DNA from: Liolophura sinensis
Lineage: Eukaryota > Mollusca > Polyplacophora > Chitonida > Chitonidae
Assembly (NCBI RefSeq): GCF_032854445.1
Contig: NC_088297.1
Coordinates: 16,937,127-17,001,126, forward strand
Reading direction: 5' to 3'
Length of the DNA: 64,000 nucleotides
Shown one piece after another: positions 30,331 through 43,429 of the stretch (the stretch's first letter is position 1; every line of letters starts with the position of its first letter). Below the pieces are notes generated by a model, which was given only the letters and a program-made list of their open reading frames with translations, had not been told where the DNA came from and searched no databases. The translations under genes were made by a program, and so were the position numbers.

Positions 30331-30709
30331 CAGTACCCCAAATCCCAACCCTCCACCCACCCCACCCAAGCCAGACCGCCCTCGTATAAGTGAAATGTAA
30401 ATATGGCGTTAAAAGCCAATCCACTTAAATAAAATCATTCAGATTCGTGACGTATCATGGCGGTATGTTATGACGTCATCACATACAACCAGCAGCTTTC
30501 GAAATATCTTGTCCTGTTTTAAAAATAACATACATGAGGGAGTGGGGGGGAGCTACAAACATGCCTTCTGGAATGTGTAATTATTGTCATACTTCAGTGA
30601 GCAGCTTCATATCTGTACTTGTGTGGTGTGCATAGTTTATTCTACAATGTGTTTATAAAGTGGACGAATATAGGTTGATTTAACGTTTGGACAGTGTACA
30701 GGTATACAG

Positions 30710-31072
30710 TAAGTACATGTACATACTTATACAGCTCTCAGTCGTACATGTACATGCAAATCGTACGTGCAGCTTCCAATTGTACATGTACATGCAGGTT
30801 CCAATTGTACATGTACATGCAGCTGCCAATCGTACATGTACATGCAGGTGCCAATCGTACATGTACATGCCGGTGCAAATCGTAAATGCAGCTGCCAATC
30901 ATACACACAGATGCCAATCGTACATGTACATACAGCTGCCAATCGTACATGTACATGCAGCTGTAAATCGTGCATGTACATGCAGCTGCCAGTCGTACAT
31001 GTACATGCAGCTGCCAGTCGTACATGTACATGCAGCTGCCAGTCGTACATGTACATGCAGCTGCCAATCATT
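30710..31072. repeat. 25-bp tandem repeat with nested palindromes
   Basis: About 14 copies of a unit made of CTGCCAATCGTACATGTACATGCAG-like sequence, given here in halves: CTGCCARTCG and TACATGTACATGCAG. Each unit holds the self-complementary GTACATGTAC and most the near-palindrome TGCAGCTGCC. Several overlapping open frames on both strands result from the unit length, not from coding. Confidence 0.92.
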
Positions 31073-31089
31073 CCCGTTTGATCTTCATT

Positions 31090-34000
31090 TATGAACACAA
31101 AACCAGTGAGTCAAACGCCACTGTTTACGCCTACACTTAGTAATGATATCCGCGTTCTATATAGACGGAGAAATTCGTCATATCATTTCGCTTGCACGAA
31201 AGCCCAGTATTGCTAAAGACTCCGGGATGACACATAGTCCTACGCCAATATAAGTTATACTCATACATCTGTATAGTACCAATTCTTTACCTTCAAATTT
31301 GTTTTCGCATGACCTGGCAAATGGGGCAAGGTGCTTTGGGCAGGGTGATTTACGCTGGACAATCCGGTTTCCTAAACCCATAAACCTGACCTCCTTCGTA
31401 TAAGGGAAAACTTCAAGAGCACGGTGTTGAGAACTAATAACATTACTAACGCATGAACTGCTGTGGCTAAGTGACATATTCCGCGCATTCACCTTGCAAG
31501 TGTAAATTTTAACGAGTTCAATCCTAGGTCATGCCGTTTTTAACATTTTACAATCGATAATCTTCATATATCGTTCCTTTGTGCTTAAACTATAGATGGC
31601 AATATAGAAAGATCTGTATCCACCACCACTATCCTTGTTTCTTTGGGTCGTCTGTAATAACTGGTTCACACGTGGAACAGTAGATGGTTTTAATTTTTGT
31701 CAAAATTCCCGTTTTCATCCTTTCCAAGGGAAAAACTTTTTCTAAGTCCCCAGGCTTTCACCAATAAAGGAATTCGTCATGAGACATTATGTAAGAGTAA
31801 GCGTTGTTTTCACATAATTTTTTCTGATACGTCGTAAAGAATAGAAATAGATCGTGCTAATTTTTCCCCGGAATACATGTAGCTTGCATGTGGGACTAAT
31901 AAGATAAAAAAATGTCAGAGGAAATGAAAATTTCTCAACGTATAAATAGCAAGCTGTCGATAATGTTGTTAAATCCAATATAATCGTTGTTAAGGTAATG
32001 CTGTGCCGGAAATAAGCGTGTAAGGAAGGCAAGGAAAACACAGAAATGAAGTGCACGCTAGAGGAAAGACCACTGAACATTATCCATGAAAATAGTTGGA
32101 TTTAATTTTTTGTCTGTAGGGATCCAGGGATCTGTCTTTTATAGTCTTATGTAAGAATTTCGTAGGATACCTTTTGTCTCTCGCCAATATGGCATGAGTC
32201 ACTTGTGGAAAAGTTTGCCATTACAACTCCCCAAAGGCCTGTGGTTTATCCCATAATATAATGGCCTTCTGTTGTATGACTGAAGATTTCTCGGATAAGG
32301 TTGTAAAGAATTATAATAAACAATTGCTAACAACTGTATGTCTCTTACCTTAATTCCACACTGCATTTGTCTTGTAGCGCGTTTTCATGAAAGTCTAACG
32401 CGCACTTTTTATCATATGCCATCAGCGTGTCACTCCTTGTTTAGAGCATTTCTCCAAACGATGGATTAATTAAAGTCTACACATTGAGACTATCAAAATG
32501 CATTTTGTATCAATTGCAATATACGTATCTAATATTCAGTTCTCCGTATTTATTCATCTGCGCCACGCAAGTTATTGAACATTTCGTTTCACTTGATGAA
32601 TCCCTCACTAACGTTTTACTCGTTCTCCATTTCATTAGATAAGCATTATTTTAAGTCGTCGTATAGCGCTGTTCTGCATAGAGGTAATATTTACAAGTTC
32701 ATGCATAAATCTATTACCGGAAAACCAATCAATCAGCTGTTACACAAGATGTGGGGACTAGCAACTTTATGGTGTTTATTTTTCCTTTTTATTCTTAATT
32801 TTTCTGAAAAAAAATCTCGGTCTTAATTAACGTTTAAATTGACGGTAGAAACACTCTACTGGACTGCAGAGAGAGAGAGGGAACAGAGAGAAAGAGACCG
32901 ACGTTTAAAAATAATTCAATCCTGAGCGAATTCTTCGTAACTCAGAGAAGAAAGGCATCCTTAGTTTGTCAGAAGTGGCTAAGCTTCGGGGCTATAGGCG
33001 CACAACACTTCTATACTACTAGGAAAATATCTCAGAAGCATGTCAAAGCGGTTAGGACGCTGTGCGATTATTTGATGTGCTACATTTGTAATTAAATATC
33101 GAGATTTGGACAAACTTAAACTAACATACCGACAACAGATAAAAGATAATTAGGTCATGAAACGCGTTGATACAAATCTTGATACGTGGACGCAGTAATT
33201 TGCGGAGAATGCGAAGTCCAAAATATGATCAACTCGATCTTGAATATAGTTTGCGAATTCGTTGCATAATCTCCAGCCATATTCGCCGAGATATATATCG
33301 TCACAAACGTCTGCAGCATGCACCGAAGACGCACTACGGTATACTGCTCGACGCTATATGGCGTAGTGCTAATGAACTCTTTCACTTTCTTCCTGACATA
33401 CTAAATGTATAATGCAATAGTTGCTTACGTACATGTATGTCAGAAAAACCTACACATCCTTTAGAACTTGCTCTACTTCAGTGTGTCATTATCCAGGCCA
33501 TCTAACCGCAAATCTCTAGTTACACAGAATCAAACGGGTAGCCAAGTCAATATAGGATGTCATGCTTTAAGTACAAATACTCTAATTAAAACCATGTCTA
33601 CCCTGCGGCCCCCATCCCATATTGCTGAAGTATACAGTGTTCCGAATCGTTCGTGTCTAGCGAGACATTGAGTTTAGGAAAGCTACCTCTTATGTAAATA
33701 GAGGCCATTTTGAAGAACCTTACTTTGATAAATGCCCCCCTACTAGGTTATTTTTCAGAAATATGGTGTTGATATAAGGCCGCACAGAAAGTCAAACCGA
33801 AGATTCTTTACATGTATGGGTGTATTTGTAGACCGAACGCATGAATGATAGTGGCTTAACGCCAGATCAGCATATTTATATACTGTATGAGAAATCTGTT
33901 TAGAAGCAGATGCTATCACAGAATATGTAAGGCATGAGACCTAATCCCTATCTCGTTTTTTATTCAAGCAAAAGCTTCATGACCTTTAGCCACCAGTGAA

Positions 34001-35165
34001 CATTTGACATCGGCTATTTACGTCACACCCCGGAGGTTACCGGAGACATGTTCCGGTCGCGTCCGCCGTTGACCTCTTTTTCTCCGGAAATAGGTCACTG
34101 CGCTCCACTCCCGCTACACTCTGAATGCATCATTTCTGCAGATTTAACTCCAAGGAAGATAGCGTCTATTCACCGGTACATCACCGGATGTTTAGAATGA
34201 GACTAACAGTTTAGAGGTCTTAGAAAACGGTCAACACACTATACTAGTCCTAAGCTGTAAGTGCATATCCAAGGTTAAGAAGATGAAATGTTATATGGTT
34301 GGATGAATAGTTACGGACGTAGGATGGCTGATACAGTGCGCGCAGAAATATGGGTTACACGAAAGCGGTTAATATCCTTACTATTTATGCAGTAAATTTT
34401 GTCGAATACAGCCCTTAGACTACATATTCCAAAACTTCCGCGCAGTGCTACATGTATACCATGCCATCACAAACATCGTCCACTTTCCCCTATAACGTAT
34501 CAAAAAAATCAACCAATCATGACCACCATTTTTTGACATGATGTTGGTGCTGAATTGATGTCATATGCATCATTTTGAAACCTTAGTCATCTTCAAGGGG
34601 AGGGTAGTAGATCATAACCCAGGACAAACAGTTTTTGGTTCTATCAAAAACAGATAAAACTAATATGTTTTGACTATAGGCTCAAAATTGCAGTACGTAA
34701 CTTTATAGTGCGTCAACAGTTACGTATAATGCATGTAGGCCTATCAATCATTCAATCAGTGCCTCAACACTATTCAATTCAGTAGCAAATCTTACCCCCA
34801 ATTAAACGGATTGCGCATTTCGCTAGCTCATTCGTCGAATTCCACAGTTCCTTGGTCAGATGTTGAAGTCATATGCATCAGTGGAGCTTAATTTACAGTG
34901 TATTTAGTTTACTTAGATAATTCACTGCTTACAACAATGTACCGGGATTTCCTGAGTACATACTGACTGACAGAATTACTAGCGATCTCTGCCACGCATG
35001 ATAGGCCTATATGCCACGATGATTGAAGGCATAGCCACAATTCTACACACCACACAATGAATGGCCATCGACCGCGTATTATTTTTGGATTTTCTTTTTG
35101 TGCCACTAAGCTTGAGACCTGGAGAACAATTGATTCGTAGGAATCCTTAACATTCTCTATGATAC
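31090..35165. other. Gene-free stretch with faint SINE remnants
   Basis: Only decayed family C SINE-like pieces are visible (about 31355-31440 and 32205-32330). GAGAGAGA purine runs lie near 32870-32900. No frame has recognisable protein features. Confidence 0.45.
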
Positions 35166-35167
35166 GG

Positions 35168-35275
35168 CATGTCAGCAGTCTGTGGGCGGTCTTGGGTTTC
35201 CCCCTGGGTTCTGCCGTCGTATAAGTGAGATATTCTTGAGTAGAGTGTAAATCAATTCAAAATAAATGAATAAAT
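35168..35275 (+). mobile_element. Meta-SINE-like fragment
   Basis: TGTCAGCAGTCTGTGGGCGG, TTGGGTTTCCCCCTGGG, then CGTCGTATAAGTGAGATATT and an AAATGAATAAATGA tail. Confidence 0.75.
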
Positions 35276-36251
35276 GATTCGGGAATGGGGTTGAATCTGT
35301 CGTGAACACTTTTACTCTTTGAGCTTCTATAGGTTGTTTTTTCAACGATTGTATATACATGTGTATAGTATGGGTTCGATTCTGCTGTTATGAACAGAGC
35401 AGTTCATTAGTTTCCTGTACATTTAAGGAACAAATCTGACCCATCCCTTCCTTTGTCGTGTTGAACAAAAATATGATGAAACCAAAAAAGTGGATCGAGG
35501 TTTATGTGTTTTTATGTTTAATCCCAGTGTTATGGCTTAAGATTGATTCAGGTGATCTTCACGTAAATTTTAAATTGTAAAAACGAAACTTGGATTCTCA
35601 CATCTTAAGACAAAATAAGTCAACCGAAATGGATCACAGCGAATCATTATGTTTTTTAAACATAATTATGGTTTTAACATTTGCTATGTTCATGTAATGT
35701 TTTCTGGTCAAAACCCATATGAAGAATTCTCCATTGGAACAGTCTGTGCAGACATGGACGAGTCAAGGGAAGTAACTCTTAGAGGATTACGTCTGTGATC
35801 TGGTGCATCTGCACTAAACACAGTCGCAGTATAGACGTTGATAAAACCAGGTAATGCCGCATTGATACAGTTCTTGCTATTGTTATCTCTGTGTACAGTG
35901 TAAGTACATCCCAACCCAGTCATGTATGTTGTACGCAAGTTTGAATTCACGATACAGTACCAATCTTAGACGTCAAAGATAATACAGACAAAAGCACAAA
36001 AAGCAACCATTTTTTTCTGTTTACATAGATGATTTATAACTGAAAATAGCATTCATAATCTATCAGTTAGTCCCGTATGTAGTATAATTCGTTGGTGGTT
36101 GGTGTTACACCTCGCTTCAGGAATTGGCCTTGGATTATTCACGAGGAAAAATAATTCTAAAAATAATGCCAAATAGTTCTGTTCATTATGGTGAAAAAAA
36201 TTAAATTGTCGACGTTTAGTCTGGTGTTCAAATACATGTACAGGGACTACC

Positions 36252-36640
36252 TGAATGTTTTGTCGTGTGTCTTGTCGTTTGTCTTGTTGTATGTCTTGTC
36301 GTGTATGTTGTTGTGTGTCTTGTTGTGTGTCTTGTCGTATGTCTTGTTGTGTGTCTTGTCGTTTGTCTTGTTGTGTGTCTTGTCGTTTGTCTTGTTTTGT
36401 GTCTTGTTGTGTGTCTTGTCGTGTGTCTTGTCGTTTGTCTTGTTTTGTGTCTTGTCGTAAGTCTTGTCGTGTGTCTTGTCGCATGTCTTGTCGTGTGTTT
36501 TGTTGTGTGTCTTGTCGTATGTCTTGTCGTGTGTCTTGTCGTATGTCTTGTCGTATGTCTTGTGTGTCTTGTCGTGTGTCTTGTCGTATGTCTTGTCGTG
36601 TGTCTTGTCGTATGTCTTGTCGTGTGTCTTGTCGGGTATC
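36252..36640. repeat. 12-bp tandem repeat (TGTCTTGTCGTR)n
   Basis: About 32 copies with single-base variants (TTG, TTT for TCG). Because the period is a multiple of three, several frames on both strands are free of stops for 60-217 codons; these are repeat by-products, not genes. Confidence 0.95.
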
Positions 36641-36821
36641 TTCGGCAAGATGCTCCATGTATGAGGTAAAGCGACGTGCTCCAACAACACACCGAGGCAG
36701 TATCACCCATAAATGTGATGATAACCATGTAAATCCCTATGTAAACAATGGAAAAAAATTACGAGCTTAGGCGGGAGTGAGTGGGGGTGAGGGAGAATTT
36801 AATATTTTGGAAGAAGGTTGC

Positions 36822-36962
36822 CTGTTTTGTCTGTCTGTCTTTCTGTCTGTCTGCCTGCCTGCCCGTCTGTCTTTCTGCCTGTTTGTCTGTCCGTCTGCAT
36901 CACTGCTCTCCTGTCTGCCTGGCTGCCTGCTTGCCTGCTTGTCTGTTTATCTGTCTGTCTTA
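36822..36962. repeat. Tetranucleotide microsatellite (CTGT/CTGC)n
   Basis: About 140 bases of CTGT, CTGC and CCGT units, compound and interrupted. Separate from the 12-bp array 180 bases upstream. Confidence 0.9.
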
Positions 36963-37703
36963 AAATTTGGATGAAATTTTGTGTTGAGGGCAGCCGCGCG
37001 AGATGAAGTGGCAAAGTTCGTATTATTGGCTGCAGCAAAGGTTTGCCCTCGTTGAGCGCTTTCTATTTTTTTTCTGGTAAGAGTTCGTCTTAATTTCTCT
37101 CAGCCCTCTCGGTTTTCGCCCTGTCGCGTGTAAAATACGATTAGTCTTACGGTTATTCCATATACAAGTCAGTATACATGTGGATACTGGTAAGTATGCT
37201 ATTTCAGGCTGTATTGTCGGCGTGCCTTTGTAACCCAATACAAACGTGCATAAGTGTACATGTGAGAGCGGGAAATTTAGAGCACGCAGTAAGATAAGAG
37301 CGTGTAAGAATACGCACAAATTACCCCTTTCTTGTCACTCCGTGTAATCTAACACTCTTCTGGTAAGGTATGCAAATGTGAGAACATACGGCTTATGGGA
37401 ATTAGTGAGAAGTACCACGCATGCTCGAGTCTCGGGTTCATTCATAATTACACACAGTCCACCTTGCGCTAGACGTATGTACATGTATATGCGTCAGATG
37501 AGGCATCTGAAATTAAATATTTCGTGACATTCGTCTATAAACTGATTTGTTTACTCTCTTCGTGCTTCACGCTGTATACATGTTGTACCACACATATGTT
37601 AGCAACGTTATCACAAGATGTAATTTGTCGGGTGATCTGGGGCCAAAGCCAGGCTGGGACATACCAAAGGCTTATACTTAAAGTGTAATAAGTTATACTT
37701 ATT

Positions 37704-37861
37704 GCTGTGTTGCGTGGCGCTCAGCACTTAGGGGTTAGAGCAAGGAAAAAGGACTGCTTGGCCCGGTGTCAGTATAATGTGACATGGTGGGGTGTCTGGT
37801 GTCTTTGGCATGATACTTCAGTGGCGGCGGCACTTTGGGGGTATGGATTCGCCCTGCTACA
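37704..37861 (+). mobile_element. SINE family B, internal part
   Basis: GTGGCGCTCAGCACTTAGGG, TAGAGCAAGGA and TGATACTTCAGTGGCGGCGG match the body of the other family B copies in the forward sense. Head and tail are missing. Confidence 0.7.
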
Positions 37862-38019
37862 AAAGAACAGATTTTCAAAGAATTTTAAGTACGACCGTAA
37901 ACCCCAAGCCCATATACATTACATACATTATGTTCATGCGATTCGACAAACGCATCCTTTAATCGTGGCTTTAAACAACGTTTACATGCAGAAATATACT
38001 GGCACCTTTCCTGAACATA

Positions 38020-38272
38020 TGCTTGGGAAAGCTACTAGTATCTGCATATGCTTGAGTAAATGTAATAGTATCTAAATATGCTTGAAAAAGGTGCTAGTGT
38101 ATCAGTATATATAGTTGAGAAAGGTGCTAGTGTATCTGTATATATACTTGAGAAAAATGCTAGTGTATCTGTATATATACTTGAGAACGGTGTTAGCGTA
38201 TCTGTATATATACCTGAGAAAGGTGCAAGTGTATGTGTACATATTATTGAAAATGGTGCTAAAATATCTGCA
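38020..38272. repeat. 33-bp tandem repeat, older 29-30-bp copies at left
   Basis: Unit TTGAGAAAGGTGCTAGTGTA plus TCTGTATATATAC, about seven copies. The period allows an open frame with a repeated EKGASVSVYI peptide on the plus strand; no start context or splice partners support a gene. Confidence 0.85.
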
Positions 38273-38569
38273 TGTGCTGGCGTTATACGTACCTATTAGA
38301 CATGCATGACATAGTTCTGCAGGTTCCAAACAACCAACCAACCAATCGCGAGCTCTGCAGGGTTCAGCAACTTTATTTTTCCAATTACATGTACACATTA
38401 TTTTTTCAGTTATTTTGGTTGTTATGTTGCATTGGTATTGAAATCGAAACAGAGGTCCGTCGAACTGCACCAAAATTTATGTACACGTATCATACAACAG
38501 TGGCCGTTTTGGTAGAATGTGGGTGGTTTAGTTGCTAGAGGTGTTTATGGATGGCAGTGTTATGTATGG

Positions 38570-38692
38570 AGTCTTCCAACGATCTAGTCGTGGGTTTCTC
38601 TCGGGCTCTACTCCCACCACAATGCTGGCCGCCGACGTATAAGTGAAATATTCTTGAGTACGGCGTAAAACATAAATGAAATAAATAAAATA
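38570..38692 (+). mobile_element. Meta-SINE-like fragment
   Basis: AGTCGTGGGTTTCTCTCGGG, CCACAATGCTGGCCGCCGAC, GTATAAGTGAAATATTCTTG and a weak AAATAAATAAAAT tail. Confidence 0.8.
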
Positions 38693-38704
38693 AATATGTT
38701 ATAT

Positions 38705-39180
38705 ATCGCGATGCGTCAAGTTAATATGGCAGCGAAAGTACATTTCAGTTAGACCTGATATCAGGTGGCTAGCTTATATATCAGAATTAGTGTTTTGTAG
38801 CAAGCGAATGTAGCAGCGGAAGAAAAAATGAGAACATTTTCAGCCAGACCTGATATCATCAGCCTTTATCATAAATCAGAATTAGTGTTTTGTGACAAGC
38901 GAATGTAGCAACGAAAGATTTGATGAGTACATTTTCAGCTAGACCTGATATCATGTACCCAGCTCATAAATCAGAATTAGTGTTTGGTAGCAAGCGAATG
39001 TAGCAATGGAAGATATAATGAGTACATTTGTAGTTAGTGGTGATATCTAGTAAATGAGTGCATTTATCCAGTGGATAGAGATTAAAAGTGGAAGTAACTG
39101 TCGGTTAGGCCTTTTATATCTATCTAATTCAAATATACATTGAATTGGTGTTGGATCAAGCGAATGTATAGCAATAAAAA
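38705..39180. repeat. 95-bp tandem repeat, three good copies and one decayed
   Basis: ATCAGAATTAGTGTTTTGTA recurs at about 38780, 38875 and 38970, and each copy has AGCGAATGTAGCA and CAGACCTGATATCA. A fourth copy is recognisable near 39140. Confidence 0.85.
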
Positions 39181-40600
39181 TATGTTGACAGCGTTTATAA
39201 ATTTCTTGTTGTTTCATCGCCAGCTTCTGCTACCCGTATGCGACAAAACAATAGTAGAAATAAACTGGAAACATGAAAAAGAACCTTATCTAAAACATTA
39301 TGTTTACGGAAGACGCATTTTACTATTTTCCACCCTGCATGTCCAGTCTTTGGCTTTTTCATGTCTGCCATGCATATCAACGACTGTCTATAGCACACGG
39401 CCGAAGCTATTTGGAGACACTTTCCATTCATTCGCTTCACTGCACGTCTCGCACTGTTTCTTGTCACCCCGGGGGAAACGCGACAGCCACCCTTGACGGC
39501 GAGGTTAGGTATTAGCGATATATGCCTGGTAGGGTGAAGTGTGGAAAGACACGGGTTAACGTGTGACCCTAGGGTAATCCCAAAACTGTTCTACAGTTAT
39601 TGTCACAGCGATTGGCATCATTCCGTCTCCATGGGTATCTCAGTCCGTCTGGCCATCTTTTCTGTAATCACTATGTACATACACCGCTGAGACCTCTAGA
39701 CAAACTTATACACTATTTCAATGGGAAGAACTCTATTCATTTTCTGCGATCTTGGTCATTTTTATCAATGTCATTTGGGTGATTTAAGTTATATTTTGTT
39801 AAAGGCTTGAAAACACGATATCTGTTGAACTCTTCAGTCACTTTTTTCCCAAATCTGTACACGTACCACATATGACCTTGACCGCTTTGATGTTGATTGA
39901 TCTTGACCTATTTTCAAGGTCGTTGAGTCTGTTCCTCTATTATATTGTAAGCACCGTATCTCTTACAACTATGCTTATAGCGGAGGTGTATTTAGTGAAT
40001 TACACGGAGTTTGTTATATAAATGGTTCCCAGACGTTGTTACAAGAGACATGGTGTGGAATTCATGCCTGGAATATCCACTGTCTGCTCGGCATCATTGA
40101 AAACTGATGACCGCTTGTCTCTTCACTAATCGGTACTAAACTGATACGTTGTATGTGTTTCCAGGCAGTATTGTAGGTGCGGCAGGGACAAGCATATGAG
40201 TTAACTCAGGATTTGAGTAATCATCACTTTCTAGGCCACTGAAAGCCATATAAGGAAACATTTTATTTAATTGTTTGAATTTTCAAAATGTTAAATTAAT
40301 ACACTTGAACGTGGGTAAAAACAGCCATAAAATTGTTTTTAAAAAAAGTTGTCACCAGTTTATACAATCAGCAACATAGAGTAAATATATTACTCTGAAC
40401 CGCGACCCCCTTGGGATAATTCATGCGTTTAATTATTTAATTACTTGGTTGGTAGTTTTATGCTGTCGGCGGTCAGTTTAAAGGTGGGGGAACGATAGGG
40501 CTCAATATTTGTTACTTGGTGCCCGACAAAGCTTCTCAGTGGAGGCCACGGCCAAAGCAGCGATGGGCCATTAGTAACGGACCTGGCATGAAGTGGTAAC
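39181..40600. other. Gene-free stretch
   Basis: Open frames of 118 (39140-39496, plus) and 90 codons (39195-39467, minus) overlap on opposite strands and show no domain. Nothing else is recognised. Confidence 0.45.
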
Positions 40601-41065
40601 CAGCTACCTCTTTAAGAGTCGTAGACAGCGTTTTAACAACCTGAGCCAGTGCTTTAAAAAACCTCAGTCAACGCTTTAGCAGTCGGTGGAAGCGCTTGAA
40701 CAGCCGGAACATGTTCTTGAAAAGCCGGAGCCAGCGCTTTATTTATTTATTTATTTATTTATTTATTTGATTGATGTTTTACGCCGCACTCATTTTATTT
40801 GATTGGTGTTTTACGCCATACTCAAGAATATTTCACTTATATGACGGTGGCCAGCCAGCGCTTTAATACTGTGAGCCTGCGCTTTGAAAGCCATATGATG
40901 CACTTTGAAAGCCTTAGCTAACTATTTAACAGCCGGTGTCAGCCTCACCAAGCGCTTAACCAGCCTGAGCGTGCACTTTAAACACCTTAGCCAGCGATCT
41001 AACAACCTGTGTCAGCAGTTTAAAGCCTCAGTCTGCCCTTTAACAGCCTCAGCCAATGTTTTAAC
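40600..41065. repeat. Degenerate ~28-bp repeat, interrupted by a SINE
   Basis: Loose copies of AGCCAGCGCTTTAACAGCCT occur about 15 times on both sides of a Meta-SINE fragment at 40742-40853. Confidence 0.7.
40742..40853 (-). mobile_element. Short Meta-SINE-like 3' end with 12-bp flanking duplication
   Basis: (TTTA)n, then the 3' motif twice in tandem (GATGTTTTACGCCGCACTC and GGTGTTTTACGCCATACTC), ending at GACGGTGGCCA. GCCAGCGCTTTA flanks it at 40730-40741 and 40854-40865. This may be a target duplication or two array units. Confidence 0.8.
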
Positions 41066-42764
41066 CTTGTTAGTCATTGACCGGTATAATATACATTTAT
41101 ATTTACATAAATACCTGCCATGCAAACCTGCCAGAATTACGTACGGCCATAAATCGCCCGGTTGACAGGCCCTGTCTTGTCACTTGTTTTGTACCGATTA
41201 AATATAATACATTGTAGCATTTTTAAATGCCTCATTTTTACACTACATGTTCTTCGTCCGAACATGCTGGCGCTCCCGCATTCTGGATGACGATAACTAT
41301 TTGGCTTCTCAGAAGGACGGTAAAATATTTGTAAAATGAAGCATAGATACATGCACTTGTTTTCAATTTCAAAAAATAAATAGGTATTACTGCAGTATGT
41401 CGGACTGATTGTGATAAATTAAGTTAACCAAAACCAACTTAATTACATATGAAACATTTACATTCTAATGCTACAAGCATATTATGTAAATTATACAAAT
41501 TATGTTTAACGTAAAATGTATATTGCAGATCGTTTAATCCGTATTATTCGGTGTCAAGTTGTAGGAGAGCGGGAGTGTTTGTGTGTAAGTACAAAGGTTG
41601 GAGGTTTTACTGTGGCAGCAAAGTTTTTAATCCTGGTTACCTTCACCATTTGTGGGGGTTGCCATTTTAAAATATTGCCGTCAGTTTTCCCTAGTATTAA
41701 AATAGTGCCAGTTAAGTATTTAAGTATTACACCCCCCCCCCCTCGCCCACACACACACCCACACACTTCCAAGTTTTCCATTCGTTTACAAACAGTTTTT
41801 CTTCAACCAATGCGCAAGCATTCATATGTCTCACACTAGAGAGTTCGTCAGTAACTTGTCGTGAAACTTACCGACATGCGAAATTCTTATATATGGCGCA
41901 AAACTTAAGTCCAATCAAATGAATCAAAATTAATGCACTCTTAATTATATCCCAGCATGCACTTGCGCCCACGTTCAGAGTTTATGATCCCACTATACAT
42001 GTACCTTGTCCAGTTGTGGAGAACACCATCTTAAGTACTTCCATTTACCAGATTTTCTATGACGCTAATGTCTTCACCGCCGAACAAATCCGAACGCTCA
42101 GTTTGTCGTCTTTTGTCCTGTCGTTTCTTTTCCAAGCCGCCTTCATTATTTGACTTTACCAAAGCGAACGAAACGTGCTAGCAGACAGTCGTGTAGGGGA
42201 TTTGCTTGATTTAATCTTTTTACGATTGTACACTGGCTTCCTGAACTATGAAAAGGGCTTTAGGATGGACGACCAGAAAGGATTCGTAGAGAGCTTGACA
42301 GGACTTGGGACTCAGAGCTTACAAGACCGCCATTGTAAAAAGGTCAGTGAAATAAACCGTCTACAGTGTAAGAGCCAAGATACTAAGGAATTCTGAAGAC
42401 TTATTTTCTGGAATTGTCCGTGAACATGATCATTTAGCAAATATTCTCTGCATGTCGTGGACATCAGAGCTAGTAGATCGCTGGCCCATATGGAAAGGTC
42501 GTAACGCCGTTCATAACTAAAATTATATGTGCAGGCAAAACATATGCCTTTTATACCTCATTCCCGAGAAGCAACATGAGGTGCTGAAAGCAAGGCGGGT
42601 CAGCTATAACATGACTGAAAAAGATTGAGACTGTAATACCGAATAGAGAGATGTTCTCGCATCAGCGCTATGGCTCCTGAAATATAAGTTCGTCGAGTCG
42701 AATGCAGCTTTCCATCTATATGTCAAATACTTGCACCCGGCGAAGGAACGTGTATTACTTCGAT

Positions 42765-43000
42765 GGGCGATCCGGCTTTCCTCGCCCCATAAAAGTGGAT
42801 CGATATTAACTTATAAGTCCGAGGGGAAAACCACGACCATCCACATGTTGTTGGCTGACCTAACCACCTATAACCGGCCGAGAGGAATTCACCATGAGCT
42901 GGACTTGAACTCACAGCTATCGCATTGCTGAGAGGCTCGTGTGTCAGTGCGCTGTATAATAGCCCACTAAACACTAGGCCCCGGAGGCCCCCTGTCACAG
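42765..43000 (-). mobile_element. Meta-SINE-like element, head and body
   Basis: Minus strand: head ending in B box GTGAGTTCAAGTCCAG (42898-42913 in the complement), CTCTCAGCAATGCGAT, body with CATGTGGATGGTCGTGG. The 3' end is replaced by unrelated sequence to the left. Confidence 0.72.
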
Positions 43001-43119
43001 CTATAAGAAAGAGATGTTACTTACGTTACGTCTAATATGGCTTTATAAAATGACCTATCTCGCACATCAGCCCATCAGTGACGACACGGGAATATGATTC
43101 GGGGTATTTTTAAAATTCG

Positions 43120-43429
43120 CCTTTAACAGGCCAAAGTCCCAGAAACGTTAGTAAGATTAGAAAACCGACAAACAAACTGTCTGGCTGATGTGACCTTTTC
43201 AACAGCCAAGCGAATTCTGGCAAATGGGCATATCGTACTGCCGCAAGGTGCGGGCAGCAGTGTTCTAGCGGCTGAAGTTTGCGCGGCAACAGCTTTACGA
43301 CCCACCTGTCGCGCTGTACGCTCTCGCGCACGTAATGTGTCTGTAGAGAGCTTGACACTCTCAAGCCCAGTGGACTCTTCACCGGGTGCTTGTACCAGAG
43401 AGTATACCGTACAGCACGCAGTCATGGCC
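43120..43429. other. Locally GC-rich segment, unidentified
   Basis: Richer in CG dinucleotides than its surroundings, with open frames of 90-100 codons on both strands (43190-43489 plus; 43110-43382 and 43123-43425 minus). None matches a family I know. ATGGCC|GTAAGT at 43429|43430 resembles a splice donor. A leader exon, a small unknown exon or a chance CpG-rich patch are all possible. Confidence 0.2.

Noticed and set aside
30680..31098. Frames with repeated tyrosine-methionine and cysteine-threonine words
   Set aside because: By-products of the 25-bp palindromic array on both strands.
36053..36770. Overlapping frames of 134-217 codons on both strands (RQDT, DKTH, CLVV type repeats)
   Set aside because: All derive from the 12-bp array; several strands and frames are open at once, which is expected for a 12-base period.
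39140..39496. 118-codon plus-strand frame
   Set aside because: Overlaps a similar-length frame on the other strand and shows no coding features.
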